From positions 100,840,278-100,904,277 of the forward strand of contig CP136069.1 of assembly GCA_032622095.1 (NCBI GenBank): a stretch of 64,000 bases of DNA. Reading direction: 5' to 3'. A program made the translations under genes and the position numbers. The DNA is from Siphonodentalium dalli (taxonomy: Eukaryota; Mollusca; Scaphopoda; Gadilida; Siphonodentaliidae). Shown in pieces: positions 10,701 through 22,271 of this stretch. The number at the start of each line of letters is the position of its first letter. The stretch's first letter is position 1. The notes under the pieces are model-generated. The model worked only from the letters and a program-made list of their open reading frames with translations. It searched no databases and was not told the DNA's origin.

Positions 10701-12060
10701 CAGCACGATTTTATTTCTTGTATCATTTGAGAAGAACGTGTCTGAATTTGATGGTAATTGGTACTAAAAATATTTTGTATCAGTTTTGGTGACCCTCCCG
10801 TCCCTATTTCGGACTCAAGCTGTACACACTAAGACTCATTAGAGATTAGTGATGCATATATATGAAATTGGTGAAAATTGGCGAGTATACAAATTCGTAT
10901 GAAATTTAAGGTCCCCATATCTCTCACCCATAGGGCACCAATTTGGTGTATCTAAACCACACGATAAGATTCCTCGTATCACGGAGAAGAATATGTATCA
11001 ATCTGGTGGAAATCGGCACTAAACATATAGATATAATTTTTGAGCCCCTCTCATCTCTATACACCACTGACTCGAATGGCCCAACTTATGACATCCTTAA
11101 ACCACACGATTACACTCCTGATATCATGGAGATGATTGTTTATAAGTTTGGTGATAATCGGCGACTAAACATTTTTTTTATCAAATTTGGTGCCAATCCC
11201 TCCCCTCTCCATCTCTCACCTAAGCAGCACCACTATGGCGTCTTTAAATCACGATTAGATTCCTCGTATCATGGATAAGAACGTGTATCAATTTGGTGGA
11301 AATTGGCGCTAAAAAAAATTGTGCATCAATTTTGGTGCCCCTGTCCCTTTCAATGCAACCCTGACTCGAATGAGGCCACATTTGACAGATAAAAGCCACA
11401 CCATTAGACTCCTCATACCATGGGGATGATTTTGTATAAGTGTGGTGGCAATCGGCGACTTATTATCAATTTTAGTGCCCACCCCTGCCAATCTCTCATC
11501 CAAAAACAACAATTTGGCGTTGTTAAATCTCACAATTAGATTCCTTGTATCATGAAGAAGAATATATATCAATTTGGTGGAAATCGGCGCTAAAATTAGT
11601 TTTATCAATTTTGGTGCCCCTCTCCTCTTCCGTTCATTCCTGACTCAAACGACGCCACTTTTGACATATTTAAACCACACCGTTGGATTCTTCATATCAT
11701 GGGGATGATTATATGTAAGTTTCGTGACAATCGGCGACAGAAAAAAAATCTGCCCCCCCCCCCCTTCCGGGCACCCCTGACGCGAACGGCGCGACTTTTG
11801 CCATATTTAAACCACGCCATTAGATTCCTCATATTATGGGAATGATTATATATAAGTTTGGTGGCAATCGGCGACAATTTTTGTTTCTGCCCTCCCCCTT
11901 TTCTGCCCCTGACAACAACGGCGTCACTTTAGAAAATTCTAACCCCGACCATTATCTTTCTCGTAAAAAGCTACTCCTAGTAGACCCCTTTGGCATCATC
12001 TAGATGGTCCCCTGTGAATTTCTATAGAACACAGTCACAGACAGACAGACAGACATTCGC
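10700..12060 (+). repeat. degenerate tandem repeat, ~285-bp period (two ~140-bp half units)
   Basis: ATTAGATTCCTCGTATCATG recurs near 10,970, 11,260, 11,540 and 11,825 in slightly changed form. It is interleaved with GTTTGGTGGCAATCGGCGAC and GGAAATCGGCGC. An ACAGACAGACAGACA run precedes the array (10,675-10,705) and closes it (12,030-12,055). Confidence 0.75.
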
Positions 12061-12132
12061 AAATATAGATATAAGATGGAGGGGCCTTGGGTGACCGGGG
12101 TTCAGATTTGTTCAAATGGGGTCATTTTTAGG

Positions 12133-12225
12133 AAATGAGGTCTCCAGAGGGTGAATTCGGTGATGCTAGTCCACCTTGCGGAATAGTGTCACTAAATTCA
12201 CCTGCAAAGGTCAGACACACTAAAT
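12133..12225 (-). repeat. partial copy of the 7021-7430 MITE
   Basis: Shares GAGGTCTCCAGAGGGTGAAT, GGTGATGCTAGTCCACCTTG and GGTCAGACACACTAAAT with the earlier element. Confidence 0.55.
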
Positions 12226-12264
12226 ACAGACTTGGCTGTTCCAATATTATTTTTTTAACCACCA

Positions 12265-12688
12265 CTTATCCAGGTGAAATCATACCCTGATTTTTCAAAG
12301 AAAGATTGGGGGTATATTGGATATTGGGGGGTATATTGATATTACTAAATGAATCGATCTCAAAGATGGGGATTCACATTTGTTCCAATAGGGGCAGAGA
12401 TAAGAGATTTAACTCTCCTCTATGCTGTTTGGTACTGGTATAATAATATTTAGGCAGCCTGGGTGGGGGCAATGGGGAGGGAGTGTAGAGGGGTGGATAT
12501 TTGACCCCCTACTTTGATCAAAATTTAAACAGTTGAAAATTTCATGCCTGATACTACATTAGTTGAAGTTTAGATGTTCACACCAAAAATAGGTTAGAAT
12601 TGTTCTCATAGTTTGGTTTGATTTTCCAACATGTATGTTTTTAAACCAACAGTCCATATGTTCCTACTTCAGGTTAAACTGTTGGACC
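12265..12688 (+). repeat. segmental repeat A, first copy
   Basis: Nearly identical to 14,758-15,176: both begin CTTATCCAGGTGAAATCATA and end CTTCAGGTTAAACTGTTG. Confidence 0.9.
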
Positions 12689-13862
12689 GAATTGGCCACA
12701 AATTTTAACTTTATGGGGGGTGTCAGGTTGGTAATTTTCAAACGTTTGAGAGCTTGAAGTACTGGTATCAGTCGTAAAATTCAACCAAAGAGGGATGTAC
12801 AAAAGATTTTTGTGAACTTAGTACTGTGGTATTGTTGTCTTCTTTAAAAGGTAAGAGGTTGGAGATTTGTCAGTGGTGTGCAATTAAGTAGAAATTTCAA
12901 GGCGAAGAGCCCTGCTCATCGGAGAACTTCCAGCTATGTCCATGTTTAGAACTACTTGTCTTAAGTGATTTTGTCAGGTACTGACTCTTGTAGTCTTCAG
13001 AGTCCCCGTCTTCTCGGTCTTTACAGTCTGGTGAGCGACCCACAGTCATTGACTGTCTTGTTATGTATGATTTTCCGTTCCTTATGAAATGTACACTTGA
13101 ATGGCATTTAAATTAAAGTTATACAGATGGGAAAATGTACCATAAACAAAATATTATTGTTGCCATGAGAGACTATAATGTCATTTCGTGTACAATTCGA
13201 TTGTCAAAATTCAAAATGGCAAACGAAAATTGGTAAAATTGGGAATTTTTGCTAAATTTAACCAGATTGTTTCCATTTATAAGAAATTTGGTTTAAATGG
13301 CAATTTGAGCCAACATATAAAATTTTAAATCAATGTCTAATGATTGTGAATCATATATCACGAGGATTGGGAATTTGGGCCCTCCAGTGTCCCACAAATT
13401 TGAAAAGTTGTACTAAATTTCGAAGAAAAGTCACACCAGTATACTGAATACTCATTAGATGTCAGATATGAACAACTAGTGCCCATTTTAGCCATGAAGC
13501 CATCACTTCCTAAAGTAGGGACAACATGGCTTCCAAAGTTTTAGTAAAATTGGGCAATTTTCGCTAAAGTTCACCAGATTGTTTCCATTCAGAGGAAAAA
13601 TATTTAGGTAATGACAAGCACCACAAAAAATCATGTCGGATCCTAATCAGATAGTAATGAGCTATAGGTCGAGAATTTGTCCATACAGTGTCCCAAAATG
13701 GCGGCAAAAATTGCAAACAAAAGTAACAAATTAAAAATATTTCATTGATTTGTAACTGAGGTGTCATTTACACATAGCTGGTTTATAGTGATCTAAGCGG
13801 TGAACCCGTTAAAGGGCGAAAGTTACTGCCGACTGTTTACCGGCGAAGATAGGCATGTATTC
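12689..13862. other. no gene; weak ~320-bp tandem similarity
   Basis: TAAAATTGGGAATTTTTGCT / ...ACCAGATTGTTTCCAT at about 13,230 recurs in diverged form near 13,545. Confidence 0.4.
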
Positions 13863-14346
13863 ATTTTTATGTTTACCCATATCATAGTATGGAAAACATA
13901 GTGTCGTTGTCCGGATTGACCACTCGTCGTTAGTCCGTCCGTCTGTCTGTAGACACTTTACGCATGGTGCGATAACTGAAATAGTTTCTATCTGATCGGA
14001 ACCAAATTTGCTATGTGAGTTTCTCAGCCCAAAATACAGATCGAGTTCGATTATGGGTTTGATCTAGGTTTTTTTTACGGAGTTATGGCCCTTTTTCTAC
14101 TTAGAATTCACAGAATCTATGATAACTAAAAAATATTTATCTGATCAGAACCAAATTTGGTATGTGAGTTTCTCCACCTAAAATACAGTTCGAGTTCGAA
14201 TGTGGGTTTGATCAGATTATTTTTAATGGAGTTATGGCACTTTGACATAGAATTCATGGATGCTTCGATAAAGCAACCAGTTTTCATCTGATAGGAACCA
14301 AATTTGGTATGTGAGTTTCTTAACTCAAAATACAGATCGAGTTTGA
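13863..14346 (+). repeat. interspersed repeat with internal ~125-bp tandem units
   Basis: Contains GTCCGGATTGACCACTCGTC, AGACACTTTACGCATGGTGC, and three diverged units built on GGAACCAAATTTGGTATGTG and CAGATCGAGTT. A second copy of its start lies at 15,664-15,890. Confidence 0.65.
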
Positions 14347-15592
14347 ATATGGGTTGATCTGATTTGTTATACCAGAGTTATGACCCTTTTTCAACTGAGA
14401 ATTGAACAGATTTGAGTTTTTGATAACCCAGGTAGATTATAATTAACTACCAGTAATACCAGCTTAACTGCAGTAGAGAGTTTTCTGAGAGACTAGCTAT
14501 AGTGTTGTCTTATTGAATTAGTTATTTTTAGCCACCATATATATCACATAGCAGTGAATCTGTAACTCATTCATTATTCAATGGACTCTCCCATTCAGTT
14601 CTAAAAGTTTTAATTGAAATAGTAAATTATTCATTTGTAGGGATGTTCTCATTATAATTTTCAATTAATCATTCTTCTGTTATATCTCCAGGTTTCTCCT
14701 CATTCATTTGCATGGATTTCTGTAGTTAAAGATTAACACGTCTCAACATTCCTGATACTTATCCAGGTGAAATCATACCCTGATTTTTCAAAGAAAGATT
14801 GGGGGTATATTGGATATTGGGGGGTATATTGATATTACTAAATGAATCGATCTCAAAGATGGGGATTCACATTTGTTCCAATAGGGGCAGAGATAAGAGA
14901 TTTAACTCTCCTCTATGCTGTTTGGTACTGGTATAATAATATTTAGGCAGCCTGGGTGGGGGCAATGGGGAGGGAGTGTAGAGGGGTGGATATTTGACCC
15001 CCTACTTTGATCAAAATTTAAACAGTTGAAAATTTCATGCCTGATACTACATTAGTTGTAGATTAGATGTTCACACCAAAAATAGGTTAGAATTGTTCTC
15101 ATAGTTTGGTTTGATTTTCCAACATGTATGTTTTTAAACCAACAGTCCATATGTTCCTACTTCAGGTTAAACTGTTGATATGGGTTGATCTGATTTGTTA
15201 TACCAGAGTTATGACCCTTTTTCAACTGAGAATTGAACAGATTTGAGTTTTTGATAACCCAGGTAGATTATAATTAACTACCAGTAATACCAGCTTAACT
15301 GCAGTAGAGAGTTTTCTGAGAGACTAGGTTTAATGTTGTCTTATTGAATTAGTTATTTTTAGCCACCATATATATCACATAGCAGTGAATCTGTAACCCA
15401 TTCATTATTCAATGGACTCGCCCATTCAGTTCTAAAAGTTTTAATTGAAATAGTAAATTATTCATTTGTAGGGATGTTCTCATTATAATTTTCAATTAAT
15501 CATTCTTCTGTTATATCTCCAGGTTTCTCCTCATTCATTTGCATGGATTTCTGTAGTTAAAGATTAACACGTCTCAACATTCCTGATACTTT
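14347..15592 (+). repeat. B-A-B segmental duplication
   Basis: Block B (14,347-14,757; ATGGGTTGATCTGATTTGTT to CAACATTCCTGATACTT) is followed by the second copy of A (14,758-15,176), then a second B (15,177-15,592). Copies differ by only a few bases, which implies a recent duplication. Confidence 0.9.
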
Positions 15593-15663
15593 CATCTGAT
15601 ACCATGTCTCATTTTATATTGGTTTATTTTGACACACTCTTTGCCCCTATTGATTGATTTATT

Positions 15664-15890
15664 TTGATTTTTATGTGTACCCATACCATAGTATGGTACA
15701 CATATATTGTCAACATCCGGATTGACCACTTGTCATGCGTCCGTCTGTCAGTAGACACTTTACGCATGGTGCGATAACTCAAACATTTTTTTATTCGATT
15801 GGAACCAAATTTTGTATATTTGTTTCTCAGCCCAAAATACAGATCGAGTTAAAATATGGGTTTGATCCAAGTTTTTTTTAGCTCAACTTT
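15664..15890 (+). repeat. second copy of the GTCCGGATTGACCAC repeat start
   Basis: Carries ACCATAGTATGGTACACATA, the TCCGGATTGACCACTTGTC phrase and AGACACTTTACGCATGGTGC, as at 13,863. Confidence 0.65.
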
Positions 15891-16330
15891 ACTTTGTAAA
15901 GTTTGAGCTATTGCCATGGCTTGATATCCATCGTCCGTGTGTGTTTACATGTGTGTGTGAGTCGTCAACAATACAGGCTACAGGTCGGATCATTATGAAA
16001 TTTGTCATAGCTGTTGACATCAACATTTAGACCGGAACGATTCATTTTAGGGTCATTCGGAAAAAAACATGGCCGCCAGGCGCCATCTTGGATTTCAAAA
16101 TTCAATCCATTAGCACGGGCTACAGGTCGTACTGTTCGTCTGATCATCATGAAATTTGCCATGGATGTTAATATTGACATGTAGATGGGAACGAGTAATT
16201 TTGGGGTCATTATGCCAAAAAGCATGGCCGCCAGCAGCCATCTTGGATTTTACTCTTTGCATGACTAAATCCTTTGGCACGGGCTACAGCTACGATCATC
16301 ATGGTCATTGTCAGTTTTGAGATCTTTTTG
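15891..16330 (+). repeat. interspersed repeat with CAGCAGCCATCTTGGATTT units
   Basis: Opens with an imperfect palindrome (AGCTCAACTTTACTTTGTAA / AAGTTTGAGCT). Tandem ~150-bp units then follow, each containing TCATCATGAAATTTG, GGGAACGAGT(A/C)ATTTTG and CATGGCCGCCAGCAGCC. Confidence 0.65.
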
Positions 16331-16769
16331 TCGCAAATTGGTGTCTAATCATTCGGATTGGATTTTCTATTATATATACAAGTTTCAACATCGCGACTCA
16401 AATGTGACACATTTTCCGTTTGCACATATACAATAAAATATGTTTTTCATTTATTTGGGCGTTCACCATGTCCATATATACAGTGTGTCATCCCAACTTT
16501 GATCAAATTATTTAAAAGCTGGAAATTTCACACCTAGCTGACACGACATTAGTTGGAAATTTGACATCAACAATATATTAAAATTGTTCTTGTAGTTTGA
16601 TTTTCGAACAATTTATTAGTGGGGATTTTTTTTAGACCAATGTTGCCCAAATTATTGGACTGACATGGCCATCAGTTAGAAATGATCCAACCTTTAGAGG
16701 GGTGTCAAGTTTGGAAAATGTCCAACAATTGGAAAGATTAAGGCAAGTCTGGGTGCTAGGATTTTGTAT

Positions 16770-17800
16770 TTGCAAACCATCCAAATAGTGCCCAAACCCG
16801 TCCAATGTGTGTTCCATACCATCCAACGATTGCCATATGTAACCCAATCGAGTGTCCCAATTCATGCACGTGGTGTCCCAAAACCACACAAATGGGCATC
16901 TCAAACCAACAAGTGTGTACCACAAACCATCCAATGGGTGTCCCAAACCAACAGATGAGTGTCCATAATCACCCGATGAGTGTCACAAGCCACACGATGA
17001 TTATCTCAAACCAACAGGAGTTTCTAAAAACATCCAACTATTGTCTCAAACCACCCACTGAATGTCCCACATCTAATGAGTTTCCCAAACTTGTGTACAA
17101 AACCATCCATCAAATATATCAAACCATGTTTTGGTAAACTTATTGGATTGTTTAATAAACTCACTTGATCGTCTGAAATACTCGATGGAGGGTTTTGTAC
17201 ACTATTGTAGATGTATTGAGATGACAGTTGGTAGTTGATTTGTAACACCTGTCCAGTGGGATGGATATGGAACTCATTGGATGGTTTGTGATGCTAGTTT
17301 TATGGTTTGGGTCACCCGCTAGGTGATTTGTGACTTCAGTTGGATGGTTTGGTGCACCAATTGGGTGTTTTTTTCACATTGAGTGGTTGGGGAACACTCG
17401 CTTTTGATTTTAAACACTGGTTATGTGCACAGTGCATTGGGACACTGCATGGACGATTTAGGTAATTGATTGGGCCGTTTGGGACACTATAGTTGATTGG
17501 ATTGAGATGACAGTTGTATGTTGTGTGACATATGATACTCTCTCGATATCTTGGGATACTAGTTGTGTGGCATGGGGTACATATTGGATGCCTGCCACTC
17601 GTGTGGTTTCGGACACCCGATGGATGGTTTGGTTACCTTGGTACACCCATTGTGTGGTTTAGGGCACTGGTTGAGTGGTTTGACACACACTTGATTGGTG
17701 CTCTATGTATGGTTTGTTTTACTCATTTGATGGTTATGGACACTCACAGGATAGCTTTCAGTTTGGACACATGTTTGATGGTTTGGGACACCTGTGTAAA
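16770..17800. repeat. foldback minisatellite of ~22-bp units
   Basis: From 16,770 to about 17,110 the units read like CAAACCATCCAATGGGTGTC; from about 17,260 to 17,800 they read like GGATGGTTTGGGACACC, the reverse complement. The units are degenerate, so the inverted design is older than the foldback element at 2-5.6 kb. ORFs here are by-products. Confidence 0.7.
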
Positions 17801-17814
17801 TCGTTTGGCACAGG

Positions 17815-18260
17815 CTACATGTTGTATCTTTAATCGGATCATCATGAAATTTGTCGCGGATGTTGACAATGACATGTAGATGCGAACGAGTCATTTTGAG
17901 GTCATTCGACCAAATAACATGGCCACCAGCAGCCATCTTTGATTTTACTCTTTGCATGACCAATCCTTTGGCACGGGCTACATGTCGTACCTTTGGTTGG
18001 ATCATCATGAAATTTGTCATTAATGTTAATATTGACATGTAGATGGGAACGAGTCATTTTGAGGTCATTCGGCCATAAAACATGGCCGCCAGCAGCCATC
18101 TTGGATTTCACTCTTTGCATGACTAAATCCTTTGGAACATCCTACAGTCCTCTTCCCTCATCCGATCATCACCAAACTTCATATTAATCTTGATATTGAT
18201 CTACTAGATGGAAGCTATCAAATGTTTTTGAATTTCATTGAAAAACATAGCTATCAGCAA
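17815..18260 (+). repeat. second array of CAGCAGCCATCTTGGATTT units
   Basis: Three diverged units as in 15,891-16,330. Another fragment sits inside the hAT-type MITE near 48,730. Confidence 0.65.
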
Positions 18261-19138
18261 CCATCTTGGATTTTACTTTATATATCTCTTCATGTTGATA
18301 ATCTAGTATTACTTCGAAATTTCAACTTTCCGCATTCCTAATCGCTACATTGACTGTAACACATGACATTATTCCCTTTCCAAGTTGAGCAACAGTGTCA
18401 TTGACACTTTCATGTTTAGAACATCAGATATCCAATTCAGATTATATGAATAAAATTCAATGAGTGACAAAACATAGATTGGAATGAACAGAAACGGTGA
18501 GAAACCTTAGAACAATCGGACTGTCCAGTCATCATGTGCGACCAGTTATCTGCGACACTGCCGGCAGAATTCCTATAAATTACCTAAATTACGGGAAATC
18601 AAGTGCGTTACACCAAGTTTTGATCGGTTGAATCTTGTTGATAACATTTAGCACTTGTAACTTGTGCCTGTTTTCTGGGACCCCCCTCCGTGAAGACTAC
18701 TGTGAATATGTGATGTAGGTGTTTGATCTATTGTGGGGTGAATAGTTTAACAGGAAAGTCCACTTGTGTCAAGTCTTTATTATCTTCATTAAATAATGTA
18801 GACAAGTGACTTACATTCCATGGGGTTTGTGATACGTTGATTGAACTGTCTTTAAGTGTCTTACTGTCACTTCTTGTGTCATGTTTGCCATGACACAGCC
18901 ATATATATAAATTCAATGAAACATATCCCAAACCCTCATGAGACTGAGAGTGACTTGCCTATGTCATGATTTTCCTAAAAAAAAGTTCCAACGGATGCTT
19001 AAAGTGGATATGTCATAATTTGGCTATGTTATAACTATCCGCCGAATTCTATAACGGCAGTCGGCTTATATCTATAAATAGAAACATTACCTCGCATTAA
19101 TTCCTGCGACAGTATTATTGCATGGCTGGAGAAGCCTT
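18261..19138. other. no recognisable gene
   Basis: Nothing beyond short AT-rich ORFs. Confidence 0.35.
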
Positions 19139-19140
19139 TA

Positions 19141-19590
19141 GGTTACAGTGAAGTAATTCGATTGGTGCGCCCTCCAACGGATTTTGGACCAAGATGCAGG
19201 AGAGAATTAAAAATATTCTGGGCTCTGGTTGGTTAATAGTAGTTTCGATATTTAAACATATAAAATACATGCAATCACTCCTCTTGAAATTTCAGACTCC
19301 AAACAAAACATTGGCACACTGTAAAGCACGTCGTTCCTAGATTTTGTTTTTTTGGTGTGAGGTGAAAAATGTCAATATTTTTTTCATGCAATTCTGACTC
19401 TCGATTATAAATCCCAAATTTAAAGCTACATTCCATGCTCAACGATATGATTTTTTTCATGCAGAAACTTTGCGCAGATGCCAATTCCGGTGACCATGTA
19501 CTCATTTATCACAATTCGTGGATAGTCAGGGCTGCAGGCCATTATATGTTAACACTGAGGCCTATGGGAAATAATTACTTCACTGTAACC
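19141..19590. mobile_element. 450-bp MITE, copy 1 (TA target)
   Basis: Ends GGTTACAGTGAAGTAATT and its inverse, flanked by TA on each side, which suggests a Tc1/mariner-like origin. No transposase. Confidence 0.7.
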
Positions 19591-20480
19591 TAAAGCACAA
19601 AAATTATCCTTTTTCTCATTTGGGCCCAGTGGTGGGTTTCCTATAAGCACTGACCAACAAACAATTAGGGAACTTGTAGCACGTGGCATATTATATTATT
19701 TGAGTCGGTGGTAATCAATGAGAAGCCAATATTAACCCATCTGGGACAATTTTTGCTTCAAATTTTCACCTCGAAAATCTCCCTTTGTTGTCCGTTATGA
19801 ACCCATATGTGTACCTTTAATGAATGTCATGGTAACAAATCACGCACTGAACATCGAGGGTCAGTACACAACTGAAATAAAGGCTTTTCGACTAGCCATG
19901 AGAGCAAACTACATCGCTATCTGTGGCAGGTCTCTAAAATTTGATGTAAATCATGACAAGTGCAGGGTTAAATGGCAGCCAATTAGTCTGCTTGAGGTGG
20001 CTTGTCGACAAAAAGTGTAACACGGTGGTGTGTTTGAGTGATGTGGCTGTTTCCATGCACATACATGTAGGCACATAATCATTCTGCTGCACTCAAAACT
20101 TCAGTTTTTGTCAAAAATTTCGTTTACCAGGACTCAGAATTTGTCAAGTGCGCCCAATTCAAGCTCCAGCGTGTCCATGTTTATCAGGCGAACCATCGTC
20201 CATATTCTCAGAGAGAAATCGGTCATCTTTCACACCAATGATGGGTATATATGCTACCATCGTTTACTTTATCGACATGGACCTCACATGGTGACTTTTC
20301 GTGTTCATTTTAAGATATTTTGTGTTGCAATTGTAAACAGGGGTGGGGTCAGGAAAGGGTTAATAAGACGAAAACAAAGTCATGGATAGAGATTTTGTAT
20401 TTTATTTTCAAATGTGAAGAGTCCAGTGACCGATTTGTGTCATTTTCAGATGGCATGTCATTGACGTTGTTGTCACTTTA

Positions 20481-20930
20481 GGTTACAGTGAAGTAATTCG
20501 ATTGGTGCGCCCTCCAACGGATTTTGGACCAAGATGCAGGAGAGAATTAAAAATATTCTGGGCTCTGGTTGGTTAATAGTAGTTTCGATATTTAAACATA
20601 TAAAATACATGCAATCACTCCTCTTGAAATTTCAGACTCCAAACAAAACATTGGCACACTGTAAAGCACGTCGTTCCTAGATTTTGTTTTTTTGGTGTGA
20701 GGTGAAAAATGTCAATATTTTTTTCATGCAATTCTGACTCTCGATTATAAATCCCAAATTTAAAGCTACATTCCATGCTCAACGATATGATTTTTTTCAT
20801 GCAGAAACTTTGCGCAGATGCCAATTCCGGTGACCATGTACTCATTTATCACAATTCGTGGATAGTCAGGGCTGCAGGCCATTATATGTTAACACTGAGG
20901 CCTATGGGAAATAATTACTTCACTGTAACC
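20481..20930. mobile_element. 450-bp MITE, copy 2
   Basis: Practically identical to copy 1; same TA flanks. Confidence 0.7.
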
Positions 20931-21821
20931 TAAAGCACAAAAATTATCCTTTTTCTCATTTGGGCCCAGTGGTGGGTTTCCTATAAACACTGACCAACAA
21001 ACAATTAGGGAACTTGTAGCACGTGGCATATTATATTATTTGAGTCGGTGGTAATCAATGAGAAGCCAATATTAACCCATCTGGGACAATTTTTGCTTCA
21101 AATTTTCACCTCGAAAATCTCCCTTTGTTGTCCGTTATGAACCCATATGTGTACCTTTAATGAATGTCATGGTAACAAATCACGCACTGAACATCGAGGG
21201 TCAGTACACAACTGAAATAAAGGCTTTTCGACTAGCCATGAGAGCAAACTACATCGCTATCTGTGGCAGGTCTCTAAAATTTGATGTAAATCATGACAAG
21301 TGCAGGGTTAAATGGCAGCCAATTAGTCTGCTTGAGGTGGCTTGTCGACAAAAAGTGTAACACGGTGGTGTGTTTGAGTGATGTGGCTGTTTCCATGCAC
21401 ATACATGTAGGCACATAATCATTCTGCTGCACTCAAAACTTCAGTTTTTGTCAAAAATTTCGTTTACCAGGACTCAGAATTTGTCAAGTGCGCCCAATTC
21501 AAGCTCCAGCGTGTCCATGTTTATCAGGCGAACCATCGTCCATATTTCTCAGAGAGAAATCGGTCATCTTTCACACCAATGATGGGTATATATGCTACCA
21601 TCGTTTACTTTATCGACATGGACCTCACATGGTGACTTTTCGTGTTCATTTTAAGATATTTTGTGTTGCAATTGTAAACAGGGGTGGGGTCAGGAAAGGG
21701 TTAATAAGACGAAAACAAAGTCATGGATAGAGATTTTGTATTTTATTTTCAAATGTGAAGAGTCCAGTGACCGATTTGTGTCATTTTCAGATGGCATGTC
21801 ATTGACGTTGTTGTCACTTTA

Positions 21822-22271
21822 GGTTACAGTGAAGTAATTCGATTGGTGCGCCCTCCAACGGATTTTGGACCAAGATGCAGGAGAGAATTAAAAAAATTCT
21901 GGGCTCTGGTTGGTTAATAGTAGTTTCGATATTTAAACATATAAAATACATGCAATCACTCCTCTTGAAATTTCAGACTCCAAACAAAACATTGGCACAC
22001 TGTAAAGCACGTCGTTCCTAGATTTTGTTTTTTTGGTGTGAGGTGAAAAATGTCAATATTTTTTTCATGCAATTCTGACTCTCGATTATAAATCCCAAAT
22101 TTAAAGCTACATTCCATGCTCAACGATATGATTTTTTTCACGCAGAAACTTTGCGCAGATGCCAATTCCGGTGACCATGTACTCATTTATCACAATTCGT
22201 GGATAGTCAGGGCTGCAGGCCATTATATGTTAACACTGAGGCCTATGGGAAATAATTACTTCACTGTAACC
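21822..22271. mobile_element. 450-bp MITE, copy 3
   Basis: Same element, but the right flank is TATAGATCC rather than TAAAGCAC. This marks the right edge of the original locus. Confidence 0.7.

Larger units (their letters stand above)
19141..22271. repeat. tandem array, 1340/1341-bp period: MITE-spacer-MITE-spacer-MITE
   Basis: Three copies of a 450-bp MITE alternate with two ~890-bp spacer copies. The copies differ by only a handful of changes; for example, one extra T appears near 21,545. The repeated short ORFs are copies of each other and not evidence for a gene. Confidence 0.95.

Noticed and set aside
10286-10792. 168-residue ORF
   Set aside because: Runs into the ACAGACAGAC repeat and has no recognisable domain.
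19275-22186. Thrice-repeated 76-residue ORF and twice-repeated 66-residue ORF, suggesting conserved small genes
   Set aside because: Identity is explained by recent DNA duplication; no codon-level conservation can be inferred.
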